Below, one piece after another: positions 16,679 to 24,861 of a stretch of DNA of 54,645 nucleotides. The stretch spans positions 1 to 54,645 of the forward strand of contig NZ_JAHKNG010000024.1 of NCBI RefSeq assembly GCF_018860165.1, written 5' to 3'. The number at the start of each line of letters is the position of its first letter. Positions within the stretch are counted from its first letter, which is position 1. The notes beneath the pieces were generated by a model. It worked only from the letters and a program-made list of their open reading frames with translations. It did not search any database and had not been told where the DNA came from. The translations under genes were made by a program, and so were the position numbers. The DNA is from Paracoccus marinaquae (GTDB taxonomy: Bacteria; Pseudomonadota; Alphaproteobacteria; Rhodobacterales; Rhodobacteraceae).

Positions 16679-18319
16679 TCAGGGCAGCAGGACCATGCCC
16701 TCGGGCCAGCGCAGTTCCGTCGTCAGGATGATTTCACGGGTCTCTCCGGCCGCGAGATCCTGCTGCCAGTAGAGAAGGCCGCGCCGGCCGTCGGGATCGG
16801 TTTCGCTCGGTTCCGGCGCGGCCCGCCAGGTCACGGTCAGATCCTCCTGCGTGGCGACCGGGATGCGATCGACGATGCGCAGCGGCCAGTCCTCGCCGGT
16901 CAGGTTGCGCAGGATCAGGGTCTCGGTCCGCGTCTGCTGGTTGCTGCGGCGGATGATGCCGCGATCGCCCTCGCTGGCTTCGGGGATGCGCAACTCGGCC
17001 GTCAGACCGTCCAGCGCGCCGAAGCCGAGGCGCAGGTCGTCGCCGGGCACGATCAGGTCCAGATAGGTCTGCCCGATCATCGTGCCATCCACGTGCAGCG
17101 TGGCGGTGCCCGGCAGGATTGGCTCGTTCAGGGTGTTCGTTCCCTCGACCATCAGAAACGCGGTCTGATCGAACCGCGGCGTGGCCTCGGCAAAGACCCG
17201 GGGCGAGAGGGTCTTTTCATCCAGTTTCAGGCGCAGGGCATCGGCGTTGTTCCGGATCGTGACGGGTGCCGGATAGTCATAGACCACGGCCGGGCCGCCG
17301 GTGTCGACAATGGCGGTCTCGACAACGACCGGAGCGGCAAGCTCGGCATCGAACATCGCCGCCTCCGCCATATCGTCCGCGGCCCGGCCCATGCTGCTTT
17401 GCAGCCGGGGCCGGGCGATCTGGTCCGGATCGCCGATCCGGGGAAACCAGGGCATGACCTCGGTCGGGGCCGACTGGTCCGAGGGGCGCGCGGTTGACAG
17501 GGTCAGCGTCACGTCCCGCCAGTCGCCGCCGCTGGATTGCTGGACGATCACCCCCCGTTCCAGCAGCAGCCGGTTCGAGGCCCGGTCCAGCCGAAGATCA
17601 TAGGCGGGCTGCCAGCCGGCCGCGCCGGTAAATCCGGTCAGGGTCAGCCGGGCGGGTGACTGCGCGACCTCAAGCGCCACCAGCAGCGTGTCATGCGCCT
17701 CGGCCTCGTCGATGACCGCGGCCAGATGTTGCTCGGCCTGTTCGACGCCGCGCAGGACGTCGTCGCGGCGGTTCGCCATCAGATCGGCGTCGCGGGTCTC
17801 GGCGGCGGCGCGGGCCAGATAGTCGGCGACCATGCCGCCGGCCTCATCCACCATCGCCTGCAGATCGTCGGCATCAACCCGGCTGTCGCCGCGCATCAGG
17901 TCGCGGGTGATCCCGGCCCGCTCGCGCCAGGCTTCCGCGCTGGCCCGACGCGCCGCCACATCGGCATCAAAGCGGATGAGGGCGTCGCGGGCGTCGCCCA
18001 GCCGGGTGCGGGCCTCGGTCACGGCGGCGGATTCGGGCGCCTCGCCGGGCAATGCGCGGGCCGTCTGCAGCGAGACCGAGCCGATCCTTGCGCCTTCGGC
18101 CTCGACGCGCAGGCTGGCCGGGTCGAGGCCTTGCGGCAGATCGGGCAGGATCAGTTCATGTGTGCCCGCAGCGGCTTCCAGATCGACCTGCCAGCGGATC
18201 GCGGCGCCCTGCGGAAAGACCGTGACATGCTCGGTCCGCGCCTGCCCCTCGATCCGTTCGGCCAGGGCCGGCACCGCGAAAACTGCGAAAAGAACCGGGA
18301 AAACAATGCGAACCGTCAT
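16679..18319 (-). CDS. DUF4139 (MuiA-type) domain protein, exported
   Basis: This 546-residue protein has a signal peptide (VRIVFPVLFAVFAVPALA). An N-terminal DUF4140 domain, a helical or coiled-coil middle (about 110-210), and a C-terminal DUF4139 beta domain starting near FTGAAGWQPAYDLRLD give the mucoidy-inhibitor-A-like architecture. Function is not established; it is probably a periplasmic or surface protein. Of the two tandem ATGs the second (18319) has the better distance to GAGGG. Confidence 0.82.
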   Translation of the reverse strand: MTVRIVFPVLFAVFAVPALAERIEGQARTEHVTVFPQGAAIRWQVDLEAAAGTHELILPDLPQGLDPASLRVEAEGARIGSVSLQTARALPGEAPESAAVTEARTRLGDARDALIRFDADVAARRASAEAWRERAGITRDLMRGDSRVDADDLQAMVDEAGGMVADYLARAAAETRDADLMANRRDDVLRGVEQAEQHLAAVIDEAEAHDTLLVALEVAQSPARLTLTGFTGAAGWQPAYDLRLDRASNRLLLERGVIVQQSSGGDWRDVTLTLSTARPSDQSAPTEVMPWFPRIGDPDQIARPRLQSSMGRAADDMAEAAMFDAELAAPVVVETAIVDTGGPAVVYDYPAPVTIRNNADALRLKLDEKTLSPRVFAEATPRFDQTAFLMVEGTNTLNEPILPGTATLHVDGTMIGQTYLDLIVPGDDLRLGFGALDGLTAELRIPEASEGDRGIIRRSNQQTRTETLILRNLTGEDWPLRIVDRIPVATQEDLTVTWRAAPEPSETDPDGRRGLLYWQQDLAAGETREIILTTELRWPEGMVLLP

Positions 18320-18404
18320 CATGCCCTCGTGCGATACCTGTCCGGGGCAGTTTGGCGCGCTGCGCGGTTGCGGCAAGGGGCTTGGCGCGCGTCGCGGTCA
18401 CTTC

Positions 18405-19004
18405 TCAGCGAGCGGGCCGCCAGCGGATCACCCGCCACAGATAGAGGGCGATCAGCCCGAAGATGATCGCATTGGAGACCGGATGAAGCCATGAACTGAC
18501 CTCTTCATAGCGGTCCTCGAGCCAGTACCCGGCCAAGGCCAGCGCCGCGCACCAGATCGTGCTGCCGAGCGCGGTATAGAGCAGGAAGCGCGGCAACAGC
18601 ATCCGCGCGATGCCCGCCGGGACCGAGATCAGCGTGCGCACGGTCGGGATGAAGCGGCCGAAGAACACGACCGCGCTGCCATGACGGTCGAACCAGCGCT
18701 GCGCCCGGTCAAGCTGGGCCGGGGTCATGGTCAGCCAGCGGCCATGCCGGGCCACGACGCGGCGCAGGCGGTCCTGCCCGAAGGCAAGCCCGACCAGATA
18801 CCACAGATAGGCCCCGGCCATCGAACCGGCCGCGCCTGCCGCGATGGCCAGCCACAAGGCGATCTCGCCGCGTGCGGCGTTGAACCCCGCCAGCGGCATG
18901 ATCAGTTCGGACGGGATCGGCGGAAAGACATTCTCCAGCAGCATGAGGGCGGCGATGGCCCATGCCCCGCCGCCCTCGATGAAACTGGCGATCCAGTCAA
19001 GCAC
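18405..19004 (-). CDS. DedA-family membrane protein
   Basis: This 199-residue integral membrane protein of the DedA/SNARE-associated (VTT) family has the conserved ENVFPPIPSE re-entrant motif near residue 24 and GRFIPTVRTLISVPAGI near 117, with several hydrophobic segments. Members of the family act in lipid scrambling (undecaprenyl-phosphate or phosphatidylethanolamine flipping) and membrane homeostasis; which lipid is handled here cannot be told. It follows asd on the same strand, nine bases after its stop, and is probably co-transcribed with it. Confidence 0.92.
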   Translation of the reverse strand: MLDWIASFIEGGGAWAIAALMLLENVFPPIPSELIMPLAGFNAARGEIALWLAIAAGAAGSMAGAYLWYLVGLAFGQDRLRRVVARHGRWLTMTPAQLDRAQRWFDRHGSAVVFFGRFIPTVRTLISVPAGIARMLLPRFLLYTALGSTIWCAALALAGYWLEDRYEEVSSWLHPVSNAIIFGLIALYLWRVIRWRPAR

Positions 19005-19013
19005 GCCCGCGCG

Positions 19014-20036
19014 TCAGCCCTTTTTCAGGACGCGGTTGCCCAGCAGTTCCGCGATCTGCACCGCGTTCAGCGCCGCGCCCTTGCGCAGGTTGTCGCTGAC
19101 GCACCACAGGTTCAGGCCGTTCTCGATGGTCGAATCCTGCCGGATACGGCTGATGAAGGTGGCGTAATCGCCCACGCATTCGACCGGGGTCGTGTAGCCG
19201 CCCGGCTCGCGCTTGTCGACGACCAGGATGCCCGGCGCCTCGCGCAGGATGTCGCGGGCCTCGTCCTCGTCGAGGAAATCCTCGAACTCGATATTGATGG
19301 CCTCGGAATGGCCGACGAAGACCGGGACGCGCACGCAGGTCGCCGTCACCCTGATCTTGGGATCGACGATCTTCTTCGTCTCGGCGACCATCTTCCATTC
19401 TTCCTTGGTCTGGCCGTCTTCCATGAAGACGTCGATCTGAGGAATCACGTTGAAGGCGATCTGCTTCTGGAATTTCTTCGCCCCGACCTCCTGACCCGGG
19501 ACATAGATGCCCTTGGTCTGGTCCCACAACTCGTCCATGCCGTCCTTGCCGGCGCCCGAGACCGACTGATAGGTCGAAACCACGACCCGCTTGATCCGGG
19601 CGCGGTCATGCAGCGGCTTCAGCGCCACCACCATCTGCGCGGTCGAGCAGTTCGGGTTCGAGATGATGTTCTTGTTCTTGTAGCCGGTGATCGCGTCCGG
19701 GTTCACCTCGGGCACGATCAGCGGGATCTCGGGGTCATAGCGATAGAGCGAGCTGTTATCGATCACCACGCAGCCGGCTTTGGCGGCGATGGGGGCGTAT
19801 TTCTTGGTCGCGTCCGAGCCGATGGCGAACAGCGCCATGTCCCAGCCGGTAAAGTCGAACTGTTCGATATCCTGAATCTTCAGGGTCTTGTCGCCAAAGC
19901 TGACCTCGGTGCCCTGGCTGCGACGCGACGCCAGAGCGGCGATCTCGTCGACCGGGAACTGGCGCTCGGCCAGGATGTTCAGCATTTCGCGGCCCACATT
20001 GCCCGTGGCGCCGGCGACGACGACTTTATAGCCCAT
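19014..20036 (-). CDS. asd: Aspartate-semialdehyde dehydrogenase
   Basis: This 340-residue NADP-dependent enzyme reduces aspartyl phosphate to the semialdehyde, the branch point to lysine, methionine and threonine. Motifs: VVAGATGNVGREML, SNPNCSTAQM with the catalytic Cys, STYQSVSGAGKDGMDEL, and VPVFVGHSEAINIEF with the catalytic His. ATG 20036 follows AAGGA; an in-frame ATG at 20078 has no ribosome site. It is probably the first gene of a two-gene unit with dedA. Confidence 0.95.
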   Translation of the reverse strand: MGYKVVVAGATGNVGREMLNILAERQFPVDEIAALASRRSQGTEVSFGDKTLKIQDIEQFDFTGWDMALFAIGSDATKKYAPIAAKAGCVVIDNSSLYRYDPEIPLIVPEVNPDAITGYKNKNIISNPNCSTAQMVVALKPLHDRARIKRVVVSTYQSVSGAGKDGMDELWDQTKGIYVPGQEVGAKKFQKQIAFNVIPQIDVFMEDGQTKEEWKMVAETKKIVDPKIRVTATCVRVPVFVGHSEAINIEFEDFLDEDEARDILREAPGILVVDKREPGGYTTPVECVGDYATFISRIRQDSTIENGLNLWCVSDNLRKGAALNAVQIAELLGNRVLKKG

Positions 20037-20141
20037 CTTCGGGAATCCTTTCCATGCGGTCGCGCGGCTGTAGCGCAAACAGGATGCGGATGGAAGGGCC
20101 GGCGAAAGGCAGGGCAGGCGGGTGTTGCGCGGCTCGCGGCG

Positions 20142-21956
20142 TCAATGTCCGGCGCAGAGCCCGCGACGTTGTGCCCGGTCGGGCACATAGCGGCCATCCT
20201 CGACCATCATCCGGCGTTCGGCAATGGCCTTGCGGACATATTCGGTCTCGGCGGTGAGGCGGGCGGTGTTGTCGATGCGCTGGCGGACGATCAGGGCGGG
20301 GGTGCCGCGCGGATCGAGGATCAGCGTGGCGCCGCCGCGATGCCGCACGACGCTCTGGTCGTCGATCCGGATATCGCAGTTCTGGGTGACCTCGGCGATG
20401 ATCGAGAAGTCGATGAACCCTTCCGGCCCGACCCGCAGCGTCGGGCGGACAGATGTGATCTCGGGCGCCGAGAACTGCATCCCCGGTCCGGCAAGGCCGG
20501 GGTCGCGCAGGCCCAGTTCCCGGGCCAGCCGCGGATCGGCGTCGATGGCCAGGGCCAGCGCCCGCGCCTGGCGGCGGATCTCGGCCGCCGACAGCGGCAG
20601 GATCGGGCTGATATCATAGCGCAGTTCCGACAGGGCGAGGCCGGGGATCGGATAGACCGGAACCTCGGGCGGCTTCCAGGCCAGTTCGCCCTCGGACACG
20701 ACGTCGATGCCCTCGGGATAGATGCCGCGGCGGCGGAAGGCGTCGATCAGCTGTTCGCGATAGCCGTGGCGATCCCGCGGCGCCAGCAGCCGGTCGGCGG
20801 TGATCATGGCCCGAAGATAATCGGAGAATAGGATCGCGGCGGGCGGGCAATAGTCCAGCGCGCGCACGCAGATTGCCAGGAAATGTTCGGCCGTGCGGGC
20901 TGCGATCTCCTGCACCTGTTCCAGAAGATAGCGCCCGACCGAGCTGCCGGTCGGCGCGGCCAGCTGGATCAGCGGGCCGATCCGGCGGTCGAGGGCGCCC
21001 AGAAACGCCTCGAACACCGCCGAGGACAGCAACCCGCCCCGCGCATGCGGCGCATCCGGCGCGTCGGCATAGCGCGGCAGATCCTTGCCGGGCTGGTCGG
21101 TGCCGGCCGAGGTCCAGTCCACGTCCAGGGACCGCAGCCCGGATTCGCGCACCAGCCTGCCCAGTTCGGGCGCCAGGCTGATCAGCGATCGGCCCTGCAG
21201 GAAGGTCATTCCGGATTCGCGCAGCAGATAGGCCAGATAGCCCGGCCGCTCGAACCGCGAGAGCAGCGCCACCACATCCGCCAGCGCCTCGTGAAAGGCG
21301 AAGACATCGGGATGGACGGGCATGTCGTAATCGGGGCGCAGCCCGTCGATCAGTGCGTGCGTCACCTCATGGGCGACGATGTCGCTGGACAGGGCGGTAA
21401 AGCGGATCAGCCGCCGGTCGGCAAGATCGCTGTCCCCGCCGGCGGGGCTGTAGCCGAAGCCGATGGCGGCCTCGCTGCGGTCGTAATAGGCGTTCAGCGC
21501 CTGCTGGGCGAAGGGCATCAGCCGCAGCGGCGGGTAAGATCCCTCGCGCCAGAAGGCCCAGGCCACGGGCCGGCCAAGCGCGCGGCGGAACGACTCGTAG
21601 GTCGCCATGGCGGTGAAATAGACATTGCGGCAATGGGTCTCGTTCTGGCCCTGATCGAAGGCGAAATCATCCGGGCCGCGCCGATCCAGATCGGGGCGGC
21701 CGCGGCTGACCGAGGTGACGCAATCGGTGGCATCGACCTCGAACAATGTGCCGGCGGGGCCGGGCAGCAAGGGCTCGTAGGGGATCGACAGGTTCGACAG
21801 CGCACCGTCGCAAAGCCGGATCGAGGTGTCGACGGTAAAGACATCGCCGCGTCGCAGTCGCGCGGGCTGGTTGCCCTTCAGCGGATAGCAGCGGCTGGCG
21901 ACGCCGGCCTCGCGGCCGATGCTGTCGGGGATGATGCAGCGGGGCAGGCCGGCCAT
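20142..21956 (-). CDS. M4-like (gluzincin) zinc metallopeptidase
   Basis: This 604-residue protein has no signal peptide. HEVTH at 196-200 gives two zinc His and the catalytic Glu, and HEALADV gives the third ligand E223 and Asp227, matching the second helix motif of thermolysin-like peptidases. The upstream region with GFGYSPAGG...ALSSDIVAHEVTHALIDG fits an M4-type fold. About 330 residues after the catalytic domain are unrecognised; they include RYDISPILPLS and a beta-rich C-terminus with DPRGTPALIVRQRI. The gene starts three bases after the stop of the caspase fusion gene, so the two form one unit. Probably cytosolic; target unknown. Confidence 0.75.
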   Translation of the reverse strand: MAGLPRCIIPDSIGREAGVASRCYPLKGNQPARLRRGDVFTVDTSIRLCDGALSNLSIPYEPLLPGPAGTLFEVDATDCVTSVSRGRPDLDRRGPDDFAFDQGQNETHCRNVYFTAMATYESFRRALGRPVAWAFWREGSYPPLRLMPFAQQALNAYYDRSEAAIGFGYSPAGGDSDLADRRLIRFTALSSDIVAHEVTHALIDGLRPDYDMPVHPDVFAFHEALADVVALLSRFERPGYLAYLLRESGMTFLQGRSLISLAPELGRLVRESGLRSLDVDWTSAGTDQPGKDLPRYADAPDAPHARGGLLSSAVFEAFLGALDRRIGPLIQLAAPTGSSVGRYLLEQVQEIAARTAEHFLAICVRALDYCPPAAILFSDYLRAMITADRLLAPRDRHGYREQLIDAFRRRGIYPEGIDVVSEGELAWKPPEVPVYPIPGLALSELRYDISPILPLSAAEIRRQARALALAIDADPRLARELGLRDPGLAGPGMQFSAPEITSVRPTLRVGPEGFIDFSIIAEVTQNCDIRIDDQSVVRHRGGATLILDPRGTPALIVRQRIDNTARLTAETEYVRKAIAERRMMVEDGRYVPDRAQRRGLCAGH

Positions 21957-21959
21957 GGC

Positions 21960-24653
21960 TCAAGCCAGCGGGAAGGGCTGGTTGAACAGGGCCGCATCGC
22001 AATGCAGCCCCGGGGTCTGGTCGTTGCCCGTGATCTGGTTGCGGAGGCGAAGCCGGAATTCGCTATTGGTCATCGGCCCGGGCCGGCTGCCCAGCACCTC
22101 GCGCACCGCGCGGGTAAAGACGCCTTCGGGCGGTGCGCCGTTCTCAAGCGCCGGCTGGGTGGCCGAGGCCGCGCTGAACAGCACATGCCGGGCGCCCTCG
22201 TAGACGTTGTCCGAGCGCGCGCTTGGCGCGGTCAGCGTGTGTCGGTGGGGAACATAGCCCGCGCGCTGCAGCGTGCCCATGGTCCTTGGCCGCCCGGGCA
22301 GCGACAGCCGCGTGGCCGAGCCCGAATAGCAGCTGTCGAGGAAGACATAGAGCGAGGTCTGCGGATGCACCTCCTGCAGGATGGTAAAGAGATCGTCGTC
22401 GATCAGCGCATGCGCGACCTGGGCGTCAAGCCCCTCGCTGGCATTCGAGGCGACGATGGCCTGATCGCGGCCGGTGGTCTCGAAATCGCTGCTGCTGCCG
22501 AATTCCGGCATGATCTCCATGCCGTGACCCGAAAAATGCCAGACCAGTGTGTCGCCGGCCGCGCCCCGGGCGACGAAATCGCGCAGATGCCGGATCAACT
22601 GGTCGCGGCCGGTTTCCTCGGGGCGGATGAATTGGGTGACGTCGAAGCCGCGCTCGGCCAGCAGGTCGCGCCAGGTGCCCGAATCCCGGACGCAGCCCTG
22701 CAACCGGCTGGCGCTGGCATATTCGTCGATGCCGATGGTCAGGGCCAGCCGCGCCGGCTGCCGGGCCGAGGCCGGGACGGCGGACGCCGTGGCGATCACC
22801 GAAGCCGGCGGCGCGGCCCCGGCGCCGCCCCCGCCGCGGGCGACGGTCAGGTAGGTTCGCACCTCTTCCGGCAGGTCCATGTCCATCTCGCCCGCACCGC
22901 CGCGCTGGCCGGCAACCGCGTCGGCGGGGAAGGGGGTGATCCGGTCCTCGTCGCCGGGGCCGCGGATGAAGCGCATCACCGACCACATTGTCGCCGGATC
23001 GTTGTCGAAGCCGCCATGGGTTTCGGATCTGGATTGCAGCCGGCGGGGTGCATCGGCGGGCGTGGGCGAGAAGACCAATGCCTCGCGCGTGACGCCGCCC
23101 GACCATTCGGTCAGTTGCGACAGCATGACCGGGTCGGCCAGCAGGTCCTTCTGCAGCCCCGAAATGGTTTCGCCGAAGACCGGCTCGAAGCCGCGGCTGA
23201 TGAGGTAGAGAAGCGACTTGCCATAGATCCGGGCCACATTGTCGTCGCGCTCGGCGGCATCGGTCATGGTATAGATGCGGCAGGCCAGCTTGTCGCCCGC
23301 CTGGCCGGCAAGCCCGGCCCGGAAAAGCGCCGTGGTCGCGGCCGGGGCGAGGCTCTGGAAGCTGCGCGCGGGCAGACCTGCCGCCTTCAGCCGCGGCAGC
23401 AGATGCAGCAGCAGGATCGAGCCGGCGCTGTGACCGACCAGGTCCAGCGGCGGGGGCTTGTTGCCGAAGGCGCGCTTCAACTCGGCCAGAAACAGTGTCA
23501 GCCCGTGCTGGTTGCCCGGTGCCGAACAGCGCCGGGCGCTGCGCTTCATCCCGTCCCAGACCGGCGTGCCAAGCATATGCACAAGCCGCTGGACCGCGGC
23601 ATCGCGCATTTCGTCAAGATCGAAGGGGCCGCGGCGGATGCCGCCGAGGGTCTCGCGGATGAGTTGCAGGAAGGTGGTCAGCGCATCGCTTTCCCAGACG
23701 CAGAAGACCGGATAGACGCCATTGCCGATCCACCAGGGCGCCGTCGCGCGGGCATATTCGATCGCCTTGCGCTCGCTGACCAGCCCGCCATGGGCATAGA
23801 TCGCCAACCGGCGGTCGCGACCCGCGCCGATCCAGGCCCGGGCGCGTTCGGCAATCGTCGCGACATCCGAGGGCGAGGTCTGGAACTGTCCGTCCTGTGA
23901 CAACTCGCCAAAGCGCATGTTGATGACGTGGTGCTTGAGATCCACAGGCTCGGCCGGGACAAGGGCAGGCCCCCGTGCCGCCCGGTGGTCGCGGCCGAGT
24001 GCATCGCCCGTCGGCCGGCTGGCGGCCAGCCAGCGCAGATACTGGTCGATCAGGTCGGATCGTGAAGGGCGCGGTCTCGAGTCCTCGTCGGTGCCGCGCT
24101 GCGCCAGCAATGCGATATAGGCCTCTTCAAGCGTATCGCGGCTGAACAGCGGCTGCAGCGCCTCGGGCCAGGCGGCCTCATTCCGGCCCGGCAGCGGCGG
24201 GGTCTTGCGTCTGCGGCTGCTGTCGCCGCCGACCGCATCCTGCAGGCTCAGCAGAAGCTGCGCGAGGCTGGCACAGATCCGTTCGCCATCCTCGGGTTCG
24301 GCCGGGCAGATCATCAGGCGGATCCGGGCGGTTCCGCCATCCGCGCCGGCATCGGGATGGCGCAGCAGCGCCACCCAGCCCGACGGCAGCAGCGCCAGAT
24401 GCGGCAGTCCGTTTCCGGCACCGAAGGTTTCGCGCTCCAACTCGCCCAAGATCTCGTAGGTGGCGCCCAGATCCCCGGCGGTTTCTAGAAGCCGCCGGAA
24501 GCTTCCCAGCCGGGACAGGTCCGGCCCAAGATCGAGTTCGACCTGCAGCCGCGTCGAGTCGATGAAGGGTTCGGCCCGCAGGAAGAACGCCTCGATCTCG
24601 GCGCCTGTCCGGAAGACGGGATAGTCGGGGATATTCTGCAGACGATTTGCCAT
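21960..24653 (-). CDS. Alpha/beta-hydrolase--caspase (C14) fusion protein
   Basis: This 897-residue protein has no signal peptide. About residues 1-250 are unrecognised. An alpha/beta-hydrolase-like domain follows: AIYAHGG with H288 (oxyanion region), WESD, and LVGHSAGS with nucleophile S409. The C-terminal third is a caspase-like peptidase: LTIGIDEY near 645, WHFSGHG with catalytic H710, and VFLDSCYSG with catalytic C775. Both catalytic sets are intact. ATG 24653 follows GAGG. A perfect TATAAT on this strand lies about 90 bases upstream, in a divergent promoter shared with the giant oxidase gene. Prokaryotic caspases usually activate or execute proteolysis; no substrate is evident. Confidence 0.8.
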   Translation of the reverse strand: MANRLQNIPDYPVFRTGAEIEAFFLRAEPFIDSTRLQVELDLGPDLSRLGSFRRLLETAGDLGATYEILGELERETFGAGNGLPHLALLPSGWVALLRHPDAGADGGTARIRLMICPAEPEDGERICASLAQLLLSLQDAVGGDSSRRRKTPPLPGRNEAAWPEALQPLFSRDTLEEAYIALLAQRGTDEDSRPRPSRSDLIDQYLRWLAASRPTGDALGRDHRAARGPALVPAEPVDLKHHVINMRFGELSQDGQFQTSPSDVATIAERARAWIGAGRDRRLAIYAHGGLVSERKAIEYARATAPWWIGNGVYPVFCVWESDALTTFLQLIRETLGGIRRGPFDLDEMRDAAVQRLVHMLGTPVWDGMKRSARRCSAPGNQHGLTLFLAELKRAFGNKPPPLDLVGHSAGSILLLHLLPRLKAAGLPARSFQSLAPAATTALFRAGLAGQAGDKLACRIYTMTDAAERDDNVARIYGKSLLYLISRGFEPVFGETISGLQKDLLADPVMLSQLTEWSGGVTREALVFSPTPADAPRRLQSRSETHGGFDNDPATMWSVMRFIRGPGDEDRITPFPADAVAGQRGGAGEMDMDLPEEVRTYLTVARGGGGAGAAPPASVIATASAVPASARQPARLALTIGIDEYASASRLQGCVRDSGTWRDLLAERGFDVTQFIRPEETGRDQLIRHLRDFVARGAAGDTLVWHFSGHGMEIMPEFGSSSDFETTGRDQAIVASNASEGLDAQVAHALIDDDLFTILQEVHPQTSLYVFLDSCYSGSATRLSLPGRPRTMGTLQRAGYVPHRHTLTAPSARSDNVYEGARHVLFSAASATQPALENGAPPEGVFTRAVREVLGSRPGPMTNSEFRLRLRNQITGNDQTPGLHCDAALFNQPFPLA

Positions 24654-24707
24654 CGCGCACCTCGGGATGCGAGTTTCCGGAAAGCCCGGCATGATCCCTT
24701 CAGTCTG

Positions 24708-24800
24708 CCCAATTTAATCACTCAAGGCAAATATTATTATTATATTGATATCATTTCCAATTAATTACGACCGGCGTTCCGCAAAATTCAAAAAACTTGC
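24708..24800. promoter_or_regulatory. AT-rich divergent promoter region (caspase / oxidase)
   Basis: Between two divergent genes the sequence becomes strongly AT-rich, with ATT repeats and TTAATTAATT-like stretches, in an otherwise GC-rich window. On the minus strand TATAAT (24744-24739) is a consensus -10, placing the caspase message start near 24732. Toward the oxidase gene the -35/-10 pairs are weaker, for example TTGCGC-17-TTACCC just downstream. Such islands often bind nucleoid proteins that silence acquired genes. Confidence 0.55.
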
Positions 24801-24861
24801 GCGAATCCCTTGGCAAGAGTTACCCTCTCTGAGTCTCGTATCCGTTATCCGGAGCAGAACG

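Noticed and set aside
20883..23900. 1005-codon forward open frame
   Set aside because: Antisense to the metallopeptidase and caspase genes, which both hold intact catalytic motifs.
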